From positions 28,425,001-28,489,000 of the forward strand of contig NC_068564.1 of assembly GCF_022201045.2 (NCBI RefSeq): 64,000 nucleotides of DNA. Direction: 5' to 3'. The position numbers and the translations under genes were made by a program. The notes below the pieces were generated by a model. The model had not been told where the DNA came from and did not search any database. It saw nothing but the letters and a program-made list of their open reading frames with translations. Shown in pieces: positions 49,189 through 62,006 of this stretch (the first letter of the stretch is position 1; every line of letters starts with the position of its first letter). The stretch is from Citrus sinensis. Taxonomy: Eukaryota > Streptophyta > Magnoliopsida > Sapindales > Rutaceae.

Positions 49189-50684
49189 GCTGAACAAAAA
49201 GCTTCCGTTAATAGAGAGGAGAAGAAGAAAAAGAGTGAGGAGACAATGGACGTTGGTGGGGGTAGTGCCCAAGGGGGTTATTTGAGGCTTAACGAGTCTG
49301 TGACACTGAGAGAGATAACCAATGAAGCACGAGAAAAAGTAATGTATGACCGGATGGAACAGATGGAGAAACAGATGAAGACTCTGACAATTATCTTACA
49401 CGAGATGAGAAATGAGCGAAGGGGAATTCAAGAGGAGGGGATGAAAAGTGGTGGAATAACACGAGGGCACGTTGACAAAAGGAACAACAATGACATGATG
49501 AGAGGTAGGACCACCGGGGGATTTGGTGGTGAAGCGGGTAACCGATCTCTACGAGGAGAAAGTCATGGGAGAGGAGATCAATCCCCGGAGAAACAGGTCT
49601 TTGATAATGATGACGAAGTTGTGAATGAAGAGGAAAGGGAACTCTGGCAACACTTGCATGACGTCGAGCAAGAACGAGATCGAGTTGCAGCACGTGACCT
49701 TAGTCGAGCCATACAACTCGAGGAAGAAGTGCGCAGACTAGCGCAGATAATAGATGACATGCAAGGACGGAGCAGAGAACCTGGTCGGAGGATAATGTTG
49801 GACGGTGAATCGCCCCTCTTGGCAGAAATCATGAGTGCAGTCATCCCGATGAATTTTTGCTTCCCAAACCTAAAGTACTCAGGGTGAACCGATCCATTGG
49901 TGCACATAGAGCGCTTCAATGATATAATTGGGGTACATGGATTATCTCATGCTCAAAAGTGCAGGGTGTTCTCGCACCTTAAGTCATTCGAGCAGATGTG
50001 CAAGGAATTTGCAGAGCAATTTCGGGGGGCAATGGCACCTGAAGATGATATGATGGAGCTGACAAGCATGAACTAAGGAGATGATGAAACCCTTCGAGAG
50101 TTCATCAAAAGGTTCCATCGCTCTGTCATTGATTTGGGGGCCTTCAACCATCCCCAAACATTGAGGGGATTGAAAGAAGGGGTGAAGATAGGACGGCTGT
50201 GGTACAATTTGAAGAGACCAGCCATTTAGACATATTTTGCAGCTTATGAGTAGGCCAAGAGAGATATAGAGGTTGAGGAAGAAAAGACAGCAATGATCAA
50301 GACAGACCAACTGGAAGGGTTGAGAATGAAAGAGAAGAGAGCCCTACTAGGAAATTGGTCGATTAAGAAAAAAGACCATCATGCCTCAAGCAGTGGTACA
50401 GGAGGCCGGGTCACCTCTTACCAACCTCATTAGAGGCCACCCCAATATCAGCGTAGCAGGATGCAATCTCCTCGTTCACCAGCCAGAGATTCCTGAAGAA
50501 GGCATGACCAGACATACAGTCATCCTTATCCACACCCACACGGTGGTAGAGGAAGCAGACCAGAGGCACCGATGCCCCCTCCAGCTCAGAACGGCACCCA
50601 CAGGGAAATGGCGGTGCATATGATCGACCAGGGCCAAAGCTATGGGCGGTATACTTTCTTGAAGGTGCTCCTGGATGAGGTGTA

Positions 50685-52311
50685 TGTTGAGTGTTAGAAA
50701 ATGCATATTTATAAAGGAGAAAATCATCATTTTACACTTTAAGTCTTACTAACACCCTTACTTTTATATAATTAAGCTTCTTGTGATTTAATTACGTGTG
50801 TTTTATTTTAATTAAGTATTTTATATATTTTAGGGGCATTATGATCATTTCACAATGAACGAGAGATCAGACGGCAAAACGTACATCACTTTTGAACTCA
50901 GGATGGTTGAAAACCTTAGGAAGAGTATAAAAGGAAAAATGACATTAGAGATGGCAAAACCCCGGGCCGGGTCCAGGTATTGCCATGATCGAACCCTGCC
51001 CGGATGCAACCGGTCCGGGTCCGGGTTCGGGCCGGGTTTTAATCCGGGTACCCGGATTTTATATTTTTTAATATTTTATGTGTATATATTTTTTATTTTT
51101 TGGTAATTTTATAAGTTTTAAATTTATTTCAATAAAATTTGACATGAAAATATAAACTTTAAGTGTTTAAAACTTTATATATGTATAATAAATAAGTTAA
51201 ATAAATATAAAATATTTAAAATAATATATATTTTATAATTTTTTTTAATAAAATCAGGGTTCCGGGTTTATCAAGTGATGCCCAAGACCGACCCGGCTTC
51301 ATACCCGGGCCGGGTAGCAATGCCTGGGTACGGTCTGGGTCCGGACCGGGCGGATATTTTTGCCACCTCTAAATGACATTATTCACATGTACGGTACTGT
51401 CTACGTTACTGTTCACGACACTGTTGGCATAGACGAATCGATGACGTGGCATTGACCGATGATGTGGCATTGACTGATGAGGTGTCACGATCCTGTTGGA
51501 CTAAAATTCTTATGCAATGTTGATCGATGACGTGGCATTATATCAGTGGACCAAAAATCTCACGTATGGTACATGCATTACACATGATTATTTTCAACAA
51601 AACTGCGTCATTGTTCAAGCTGGATCAAACCGTGTTACTGTTCACCCGCGTGGTCAAACCGCGTACTGTTGACTGATGACGTGGCGCAATCTTGAGCGTC
51701 CGAATTATTTTCAATCCAATGGTCATGATTTACTCAATGTATCTATAAAAAGGGGGCTCTCCCCCCCTAATTTGATATATCTGAATTCATTTTTGGACTC
51801 CATTTTCTGTAATTCCCTCTCCATCTTGTATTTTCTACGTATTTTAATAAATTTTCTTTTTGCCCCTAGTTCAATTATGAGTCGACAAATAATAATAATC
51901 TTGTCTAGATACCGCCTTGGTTTCACCGGCTCTTTAGTACAAGATTATTATTATTTGGCACGATAAGCCTTTAGCACCATATTGATTAGAGTGTGGTTCA
52001 TGAGGTGTGGATTCCCCCCTCATGATTTAATTGGTATTAATAAAGAATATTTAGCCCATGGTGCATGTTGATACGGATCCAGATACCCAAATACGTCAAT
52101 TTAATAGACTTTCACTTCAATTTACTCTTGCCATCTTAATTTGAATTTTAGGATAATCCAAATCATTTTCACCACAAATCCAATCACATTCATACAAAAT
52201 TAATTCTACATATAATTAAAATCCACCTCTGCGTGGGATCGACACTCGTCACCATTGATCTATACTACAATAGATTCGTGCACTTGCGAGTTCAATAAAA
52301 TTTACACAACA
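50685..52311 (+). mobile_element. Solo LTR of the Athila family, nested in Tat copy 2
   Basis: Starts TGTTGAGTG and ends ACACAACA, flanked by a perfect 5-bp duplication GTGTA (50,680-50,684 and 52,312-52,316). It is the same family as the LTR at 54,813-56,154. About 1,193 bp remain once the internal MITE is removed. A TATA box CTATAAAAAG lies at 51,743-51,752. Three TGACGTGGC boxes lie upstream of it at 51,442, 51,528 and 51,677. Relative to the other copy it lacks about 120 bp near 51,885. Confidence 0.92.
50946..51371. mobile_element. hAT-type MITE inside the solo LTR
   Basis: 426 bp with terminal inverted repeats TAGAGATGGCAAAA and (complement of the right end) TAGAGGTGGCAAAAA. It is flanked by a perfect 8-bp duplication AATGACAT at 50,938-50,945 and 51,372-51,379. 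Subterminal regions are packed with CCGGGT/ACCCGG-type repeats and the centre is AT-rich. There is no coding capacity. The homologous LTR at 54,813 lacks it. Confidence 0.93.
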
Positions 52312-54812
52312 GTGTATGAGGCCATAAAGGACCGGGGATTATTGTACCCTCTACACCAATAACAAAGCTGCCCAGCAGGAGAGATAAGGGGTGATATTGT
52401 AATTTTCATGGTACCCACGGTCATACTACGACCGAATGCAGGGATCTTAAGACTCAGGTTGAAGATTTGGTAAGAAATCGTTACATGGACGAGTTTGTAG
52501 ATGGGGCTATCTCGATCGTGAGTTCGTAATGTGAAGGGGAGCAGAGTAATAGAAACATAAGCCACGAGCAGCCGATGGTAAGGGTAATCGCGGGGGGCCC
52601 AACGTTGGCGGGAGTCTCCATCATATCGAGGAAGAACTACGCTAGGTATGCCATGACTAGCAAAGAAGTGTTCTTTAATACCCCAATAGCCAAGCGAGCA
52701 AGAATCAGGCAAGTGCCGATCATGTGGACGGATGACGATGACGAGGGAATTCTATATCCACATGAGGACGCCTTAGTCATTAAGGCCACCGCAGCCGCCA
52801 AGAGGTTTGATCGGATCCTGGTAGATACGGGAAGTTCAGTCGATGTCCTGTTCAAGTCAACTCTGGAGGAGATGAAAATAATAGACTTGAGGTTAGAGCA
52901 TACCAATACCTCCTTGAAGGGGTTTGGTGGAGGAAAGCTGGTCCCTCTAGGCATAGTCGAACTGCCCATCACAATTGGTAGCTCACTGACAGAAAAAACC
53001 ATGATCTTGGATTTTGTGGTGGTTGATGAAGAGAGTCCTTACCAGATGATTCTGGGCCGCCCCTTCCTGAGGACGAGCAAAGCAATGCTCTCCAACCATT
53101 ACTTAGCTCTCAAGTATCGAGTGAATGGAGTAATGAGGGTGGTACGAGGAGCCCATAGAATTGTCCGAAGCTGTTACTCCACAGCAGCAAGGGAAGCAAT
53201 GCAGATCACATCGTTTGATACTCGAGTGAAAGTCAAGGATGGCAGACAAGAGCCGGTTAAGGAACTCGAAACGGTAAATTTGGAACAAGGTGACTCGAGA
53301 AAAACAATATGAATCGGGTCAAAGCTTAAAGAAGACCAGAAGCAAGAGCTAGTGCATTGTCTGTGGGCTCACATAGATGTGTTTGCTTGGACACATGAAG
53401 ATATGCCAGGAATCGACCTTGAGGTGGCTTGCCATAGGTTGGCAATAATAAAGGGTGTTCGACAGGTAAGGTAAAAAAGAAGATGTTTCAATCAGGAGAG
53501 GTACGAAGTAATAAATGGTGAAGTAGAGAAGCCCTTGAAGGCGGGGTGCATTCGGGAAGTCAACTACCCCGAATGGATATCGAATGTTGTTATGGTAAAG
53601 AAGGCTAATGGGAAATAGAGAATGTGCATTGATTTCACCGACCTCCACAAGGCGTGCCCGAAAAATAGTTTTCCCTTGCCGAAGATCGACCAGCTGGTTG
53701 ATTCAACAGCCGGTCATGGGCTGCTTAGCTTCATGGATGCATTTTCAGGATATAATCAAATCCCAATGTACGAGCAGGATGAGGAGAGCACGACATTTAT
53801 CACTAACCAAGGTTTGTTCTGTAACAGGATAATGTCATTTGGTCTAAAAAATGGGGGTGCCACATACCAGAGGTTGGTGAACAAAATCTTTAAATCGTTA
53901 ATTGGAAGGACGATGGAGGTTAATCTTTAAGCTGTTGATTAAGAGGATGATAGAGGTTTATGTGGACGACATGATAACCAAATCGAAGAGCCCGAATGAA
54001 CATGTCATGCATCTCGAGGAGACATTTGAGCTTTTGAGGAAGTACAAGATGAAGCTCAACCCGAGCCTTTGGGGTCGAGTCGGGAAAATTCCTAGGATTC
54101 ATGGTGAGTCATCGGGGGATCGAGGCAAATCTTGAAAAGATCCAGGCAATCGTGCAGATGAGGTCCCCTCGTAACCTGAAGGAGATACAGAGCCTTACGG
54201 GGAAGTTGGCAGCACTGAGTCGATTCATATCCAAGGCGACAGATAAGTGTCAAGCCTTTTTTCAAGTGATAAGGAGATGAAGGAAAACAGAATGGACCCC
54301 CGAATGTGAAGAAGCCTTCCAAAACTTGAAACAATATCTGCAGTGAGCACCTTTGTTGTCCACGCCGCGGAAGGAGGACGTATTGTTCCTATATATGGCG
54401 GTATCAGATCATTCTACGAGCTCGGTTCTAGTGAGAGAGGAAGAAAGGGTTCAGTATCCGATATATTACGCAAGTAAGGCCCTACTCAATGCTGAGACTA
54501 GATACCCACCGTTGGAGAAATGAGCACTTGCTCTTGTGGTTGCTGCTCGAAAGTTGAGACCATACTTTCAAGCATTCCCCGTCTCGGTAATAAAAAACCA
54601 ACCGTTGCGGCAGACTATACACAAGACAGATGCTTCTGGCCAGCTAGTGAAATGGGCCATAGAACTGAGCGAGTTCGATGTAAGTTATAAACCCCGAGCA
54701 GAAATAAAAGCCCAGGCAGTAGCAGACTTCGTGGCAGAATTCACAGAGCCCGAAGTAGGTTTCGACCAGCTGGGTGCTGCTACAGTCATCAACGAGGATC
54801 GGGTATGGCAGG

Positions 54813-56154
54813 TGTTGAGTGTTAGAAAATGCATATTTATAAAGGAGAAAACCGTCATTTTACATTTCAAGTCTTACTAACACTTTTACTTTTATGAATT
54901 TAACATTCTTCTGATTTAATTCCGTTTGTTTTATTTTAATTAAGTATTTTATGTATTTTAGGGGCATCATAGTTATTTCACAATAAACGAGAGATCAGAT
55001 GGCAAAACGGACATCACTTTTGAACTCAGGACGGTCGAAAACCTTAGGAGGAGCATAAAAGGAAAAATAGCACTATTCACATGTACGGTACTATTCACGT
55101 GTACGGTACTGTATACGTTACTGTTCACGACACTGTTCACATAGACAGACGATGACGTGGCATTGACCGATGATGTGGCATTGACTGATGAGGTGTCACG
55201 ATCCTGTTGGGCTAAAATTCTTATGTACTGTTGATGGTGATGTGGCAGCATATCAGTGGACGAAACATCTCGCGTACGGTACATGCATCACACAGGATTA
55301 TTTTCAACCAAACCACGTTATTACTCATCCGGGTCAAACCGTGTTACTGTTCATCCGCGTGGTCAAACTGCGTACTGTTGACTGATGACGTGGCGCAATC
55401 CTGAGTGTCCAAACTGTTTTTAATCTGATGGCCATGATTTACTCCATGTATCTATAAAAAGGGGGCCTCTCCCCCCTAATTTGATATCTCTGAATCCATT
55501 TTCTGTAATTCCTTCTCCATCTTGTATTTTCTTCATATTTTAATAAATTTCCATTTTGCCCCTAGTTCAATTATGAGTGGCTAATTTTCTTTCAAGCTTG
55601 GATTGAAGGTGAAGTCTCAACATGTGTCATGGGTTTTATTTGGTAAATTTATTTTCTCTTCCCCTCTAATTTTTGTGGATGTTTTGACTTCTCGTCGACA
55701 AATAATAATAGTCTTGTCTAGATACCGCATTGGTTACATCGGCTCTCTAGTATAAGGTTATTATTATTTGGCACGATAAGCCCTTAGCACCATATTGATT
55801 AGAGCGTGGTTCATGAGGTGTGGATTCCTCCCTCATGATTTAATTGGTATTAATAAGGAATATTTAGCCCATGATGCATGTTGATACGGATCCAGATACC
55901 CAAGTTCGTCATTTCAATAGAATTCTCTTCAATTTATTCTCACCATTTCAATACCAATTTTAGAATTTATTCTCGCCATTTTAATTTAAGTTTTAGCATA
56001 TTCCAAATCATTTCCACCACAAATCCAATCACCCATTCACAAAATTAATTCTACACAATTAAAATCTACCTCCTCGTGGGATCGACACTCGTCACTATTG
56101 ATCTATACTACAATAGATTCGTGCGTTTGCGAGTACATTAAAATTTGCACAATA
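54813..56154 (+). repeat. 5' LTR of the Athila element
   Basis: About 1,342 bp, starting TGTTGAGTG. The terminal CAACA of the family has become CAATA here. TATA box CTATAAAAAG at 55,452-55,461. TGACGTGGC boxes lie at 55,153-55,161 and 55,386-55,394, and a third site near 55,239 is mutated. Short direct repeats of TACTGTTCAC type cluster at about 55,070-55,140. Confidence 0.9.
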
Positions 56155-56160
56155 AGTTTT

Positions 56161-56178
56161 TGGCGCCGTTGTCGGAGA
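56161..56178 (+). other. Primer binding site of the Athila element
   Basis: TGGCGCCGTTGTCGGAGA is complementary to the 3' end of plant tRNA-Asp with two mismatches; this is the usual primer of the Athila lineage. Confidence 0.85.
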
Positions 56179-56186
56179 GGTAAGTA
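56176..56186 (+). promoter_or_regulatory. Candidate 5' splice site after the PBS
   Basis: GAGAG/GTAAGTA is a near-perfect donor with the intron starting at 56,180, directly after the PBS and ahead of gag. Paired with the acceptor at 61,894 it would remove the whole gag-pol region. Confidence 0.5.
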
Positions 56187-56544
56187 ATTTTAATTCATAG
56201 AATTAATTTGTGTGAATAATTTCTTTTAAATTGTTGTCTTGTATTTTTTTTTTAAAAAAAGAAAAAAAGTGAATCTGCATTTAGAGGTTAGTATTTCTTT
56301 TCTTTCTCTATTCTTTACAATTATGCAATTTAATTTTAAGTTATTTTTCTTTGTAATTTTTGTTTATCTTAATTTAATTTTCTTTATTAAGTTTTAATTT
56401 AATTTTTAGTTAATTTCATGTATTTGTTTTTGTGTATTTTTATAGAAAGGTTGTAATAGCGCAATAAGGTTAGTATCGTAATTTCTCACTCTTCTTTATT
56501 TTTATTTGTTTTGTTCCCATCTTTATTTTTTTTATTTGTTTTGC

Positions 56545-59500
56545 ATGCATGGTCGTAGGTCATTATTACCTAATCTTGAACCTATAGACCTTGAACTAGA
56601 AAAAACACTTCCCACGCACAAGAACGTTAAAAATAAAATGGATTTACAAGCACCACAGGAGAGCCCATTTAAGGACTATTTTAGTCCCTTAGCTAATTTG
56701 AGCACATCATGCATAAGATACCCAAATGTAGCTGCTAGGAGTTTTGAATTAAAACCCAGTATGCTAAATTGTCTCCCAACATTCTATGGCCTAGAAAATG
56801 AGGACCCATATAATCATCTGAATGATTTTCATGCCATTTGTCAAACTTTTAAATATGAAAATTTTTCAGACGATGATGTTAAACTTAGACTATTCCCATT
56901 TTCTTTAAAAAATAGAGCTCGTTCATGGTTAAATACTTTACCTGCTAATAGCATTTCATCATGGGAACAAATGGTAACGAAATTTTTGAATAAATATTTC
57001 CCAGTGCATAAAACCAATGCTATTCGCAGGGAAATCTCAGAGTTTACTCAGAGAGAAGACGAGCAGTTTTTTGAAACATGGGAGCGATTCAATGGGCTAC
57101 TCTTGAAGTGTCCACATCATGGGTATGAGAAATGGCACAAATGCCAATACTTTTTAGAGGGATTACTGCCGAATGTGCGAGAATGGCTAATGGCAAAAAG
57201 TGGAGGAGAATGGCTAATCGATCACTCAGGAATACTAGAAGAATTAAAGGAGTGAATGAGGTTCACATTGGCGAGTCAACTTCGGGAATCAAAGAAGTCA
57301 AGGAGATGGTTGAAGGTCTTGCTCGACAAATAGCATCGTTATCGACTGCTAAATCAACAAAGCCATATGACCCTGACTCATATCCAGATCAAGCCAATGC
57401 CATAGGTGTAATGAGAAAGCCATCAAATTATAACCCATACTCCAACACATATAACCCTGGATGGAGAGACCACCCCAATTTTTCATGGTCTCAAGGACTT
57501 CAACAGAATGGACCAGCAGCTCCAGCTCTACCAATGCAACCAATTCCTCAAATTCCTCAAATTCCTCAAGCCTCTCAGCCCCCATTTAGACCATACAATC
57601 AGAACCAGAACTACACTCAGCCCAGACCATGGGAGGATTCATTCTAGAATCTTAAGAATCTTACTCACTCCACGATTGAGCAACAGAACCGCACCATTGA
57701 TGGACTACGAAATGAGTTGAGAGCAAGCTTCAATTCACAAGCCCAATCAATTTCAAGCCTTGAAAAGATGGTGGGATAACTTGCTTCTTCAGTTCAGACC
57801 TTGGCAATGACTGTTGAGAAAGGCAAATTTCCAAGTCAACTAGTGCCTAATCCTAAAGGAGTGCATGAAGCAAGCACCAGTTCACCACAACAGCATGGAG
57901 AAGTCAAAGCAGTTATGATCTTGTGAAAAGGAAAAGAAGTCGACAACAAAGTGGAGATGCCGGTGACAAAAAAAAATCAAATTGTACCTGTGAGTGTTGA
58001 CGACTCATCACCGGAGGAGAAAGAAGAAACCAACCCACAAGAATATGTTCCTAAGGCTCCATTTCCTCAGAGGTTAGCTAAAGGAAAAAAGGGAAAATCC
58101 ACAGGTGAGATTCTTGAAATCTTCAAACAGGTAAGTGTTAACATCCCTTTGCTTGATGCTATTAAACAAGTTCCATTTTATGCCAAGTTTCTTAAAGACC
58201 TTTGTACTAAAAAGAGAAATATGCATGTTCAAAATAAGGTATTTTTAACAGAAAACGTTAGTTCTATACTCCAACATAAAATTCCTTTAAAATGCAAGGA
58301 CCCAGGCTCCCCCACTATCTCATGTAGTATAGGGAACCACACAATTGAGAATGCTTTGTTGGATTTAGGAGCTAGTGTAAATCTATTGCCTTACTCAGTA
58401 TTTTTTAAACTTGGACTTGGAGAATTACACCCAACTCCAGTGGTGTTACAACTTACAGATCGGTCCACGAAAATACCTCGTGGTATTGTGGAGGACGTGC
58501 TTATCCAGGTAGACAAGTTTTATTTCCCTGTTGATTTCATTGTAATTGACACTCAACCAATACAAGATTCAAGGAAGCACATCCCCATTATTCTAGGCCG
58601 ACCTTTCTTAGCAACTGCGGATGCTCACATTCAATGCAGGACTGAAAATATGCAGTTGTCCTTCGGCAACATGACTATGGAACTGAACATCTTCAACATT
58701 GCCAAACAACCTCACAATGCAGATGATGGAATTGTTGATGTGGATTTAATTGAAGCATTAGTTGATGACACTTTTCTTTCAAATCTTAGTGATGATCCTT
58801 TACAAACATGTTTAACTCACTTTGGTTTGGATTTTGATATTAACAGATCAGTAGATGAGGTTAATGCCCTACTTGACTCAGCACCATCCATGGACACTAA
58901 TAAATGGAAGTCAAGAGTTGAACAACTAGCACCATCAGAAAAGAAACTCATCCCATCATCAGAATCACCACCGAAACTCGAGCTCAAACCATTGCCCAAC
59001 ACTCTAGAATATGCATTTTTGGGAGAAGAAAGCACTCTGCCGGTTATCATTTCATCATCCCTCAATGACGAACAAAAAGGTAAGTTGTTGGATGTTTTAA
59101 AAGAGCACAAAGGAGCATTAGGATGGACCATAGCAGACATAAAAGGTATAAACCCAGTAGACTGCATGCATTACATTCACCTTGATGAAAATGCTAAAAC
59201 TACTAGGAAAATGCAACGTTGGTTAAATCCTAACATGAAAGAAGTTGTTAGAACTGAAGTCCTTAAGCTATTAGATGCAGGTATCATTTACCCAATTTCT
59301 GATAGTTCATGGGTCAGTCCTGTACAAGTTGTCCCTAAAAAGTCAGGAGTCACAGTAGTTACGAATGTTGATAATGAATTGATACCCACTAGAGTAACTA
59401 CAGGATGACGTGTATGCATTGATTATAGAAAATTGAATTCTGTCACACGTAAAGACCATTTTCCTTTACCATTTATTGATCAAATGCTCGATAGATTAGC

Positions 59501-61879
59501 AGGTCATGAATTTTATTGCTTTTTAGATGGCTACTCAGGATATAATCAGATTCTCATAGCACCAAAAGATCAAGAGAAAACTACTTTCACTTGCCCTTTT
59601 GGCACATTTGCATATAGGAGAATGCCATTTGGATTATGTAATGCACCTGCTACATTTCAACGATGCATGGTAAGCATTTTTTTTGATATGGTCGAACGAT
59701 TCCTTGAAGTCTTTATGGATGACTTTTCTGTCTTTGGTGATTCGTTTGATCAATGTTTACATCATCTAACACTAGTTCTGCAGAGATGTATCGAGAAGAA
59801 CTTGGTCTTAAATTGGGAGAAATGCCATTTTATGGTAAAACAAGGTATTGTTCTCAGTCACATCATTTCGAGCAAAGGTATTGAGGTTGACAAAGCCAAG
59901 GTAGATCTCATTTCTAATCTTCCTCCACCCAAAACAGTCAGAGAAGTAAGATCTTTTCTTGGGCATGCTGGTTTCTATAGACGTTTCATTAAAGATTTTA
60001 GCAAAGTTTCTAGACCCTTATGCAATTTACTTGCTAAGGATGTACCTTTTATCTTTAATGATTCATGTCTTGTGGCTTTTGAAAAATTAAAACAGTTGTT
60101 GACATCATCACCCATCATTCAGGCCCCGAACTGGAGCTTACCATTTGAGCTCATGTGTGATGCATCTGATTATGCAGTATGAGCAGTTTTAGGACAAAGA
60201 GTTGATCGAATTCCCCACGTTATTTACTATGCTAGTATGACATTGAATGATGCACAGTTGAACTATTCAACTACTGAAAAAGAAATGCTAGCAGTAGTGT
60301 TTGCATTAGAAAAATTTCGATCTTATCTCATTGGTTGTAAAATAATTGTGTTCACAGATCATGCTGCTCTTAAATATCTTCTCACAAAGAAAGATGCAAA
60401 AGCCAGACTAATTCGTTGGGTGTTACTTTTGCAGGAATTTGACTTGGAATTCAAAGATAAGAAAGGGACAAAAAATGTTGTGGCGGATCATCTCTCTCGT
60501 CTCCATTTTGACACAATTACAGAGCCATTAATATTGAATGAGTCATTTTCAGATGAACAATTAATGAGTGTGGAAGTATTACCTTGGTATGCTGATATAG
60601 TTAATTATCTTGTTACAGGTAAACTTCCAGAGCATTGGACCAAGCAAGACAAGGCTAAATTCTTTGCAGAGATAAAAAATTTCTTTTGGGATGACCCGTA
60701 TTTGTTCAAGTATTGTGCTGATCAAATTGTTAGACGATGTGTCCCAGAAAATGAAATTCATAATATTCTTTCATTCTGCCATGAACAAGCTTGTGGAGGC
60801 CATTTCAGTGCTAAGAAAACAGCAACTAAAGTTTTACAATGTGGTTTCTATTGGCAAATTATATTTCGAGACGCTTACACTTTCTGTTCTTCATGTGATA
60901 GGTGTCAACGAATGGGGAGCATTACGCGAAGGAATATGATGCCACTAAATCCAATTTTAGTGGTTGAGATTTTTAATGTATGGGGTATTGACTTCATGGG
61001 ACCATTTCCCCCGTCTTTTGGCCATCAATACATATTGGTTGCTGTTGACTACATATCGAAATGGGTAGAAGCAATTCCATGTAGGACCAATGATCACAAG
61101 GTGGTGATAGCATTTTTGAAAAGCAATATTGTTTCACGCTTTGAATTCCCTCGAGCGATAATCAGTGATGGTGGTGCCCACTTTTGTAACAAAGCATTCA
61201 AAGCTCTTTTGACAAAGTATTCAATCACACACAAAGTGGCAACCCCATATCATCCGCAAACCAGTGGCCAAGTTGAGATATCCAATCGAGAAATAAAGCA
61301 CATATTAGAAAAAACGGTGAGGCCAAACAGGAAAGATTGGTCATCAAGACTTGATGATGCATTATGGGCATATAGAACGGCTTTCAAGACCCCGATTGGG
61401 ATGTCACCCTACAGGCTAGTGTATGGAAAAGCTTGCCACCTACTTGTGGAACTCGAGCATCGTGCATATTGGGCCATCAAGAAATTCAATTTTGACATGC
61501 AGCAAGCCAGCTCAGAAAGAAGATTACAGCTGACAGAACTTGAAGAAATTCGCAATGAGGCATACGAAAATACCAAGATTTACAAGCAACGAATGAAAGT
61601 CTTCCATGATAAGCAAATTATGAGAAAATCGTTCACTCCAGGTCAGAAAGTGCTTTTATTCAATTCTCGCTTGCACCTATTCCCAGGTAAGCTACGCTCT
61701 CGTTGGTCTGGCCCATTTATTGTTCATACTATTTTTCCACGTGGGGCAATTGAAATTAAGGACCCAAGAACGGTGTAACGTTTAAAGTTAATGGTCAAAT
61801 ATTAAAGCCATATCTAGAATACCAACCACATGGAGAAGACATCGAAATAAATTTGAGAGACCCACCAAATTTGAATTGA
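56545..61879 (+). pseudogene. gag-pol polyprotein of the Athila element (broken)
   Basis: Gag starts at the ATG at 56,545. A frameshift lies near 57,240-57,265. From there one frame carries the rest of gag, protease (DLGAS), reverse transcriptase (FMDD near 59,715), RNase H and integrase (H-H-C-C near 60,770-60,910, then D, D and E motifs). In-frame stops occur at 57,645, 57,777, 57,924, 59,406 and 60,180. Another one-base shift near 61,765 precedes the natural C-terminus ending at 61,879. The domains are otherwise well conserved, so decay is recent. Confidence 0.9.
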
Positions 61880-61894
61880 TTTTTTTCTTTTCAG
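61879..61894 (+). promoter_or_regulatory. Candidate 3' splice site after pol
   Basis: A strong pyrimidine tract, TTTTTTTCTTTTCAG, ends at 61,894, only about 15 bases after the pol stop. The first ATG downstream of it is the start of the accessory ORF at 62,007. Confidence 0.5.
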
Positions 61895-62006
61895 TGATTT
61901 GATTTTTTCTTTCTTTCTTTCTTTATATTATTCTTTTGCTAATTGAAATTATTTTTGCATAAGTGTGTTTGTTTAACTATTAAGTTTTCTCTTATCATTT
62001 TTAATC

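Larger units (their letters stand above)
49246..54812 (+). pseudogene. gag-pol of Tat copy 2, decayed and interrupted
   Basis: Gag starts at 49,246 and is open to 49,887 (TGA). A short deletion and several frameshifts follow up to 50,684, where a solo LTR interrupts it. Coding homology resumes at 52,317 with the gag zinc knuckle, then protease (VDTGSS, open frame 52,575-53,312), reverse transcriptase with YVDDM near 53,958-53,972, and RNase H. It ends at 54,812, at the start of the second (archaeal-type) RNase H, where the Athila LTR begins. Many stops and shifts are present, including a 37-bp diverged tandem duplication. It is older than Tat copy 1. Confidence 0.88.
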
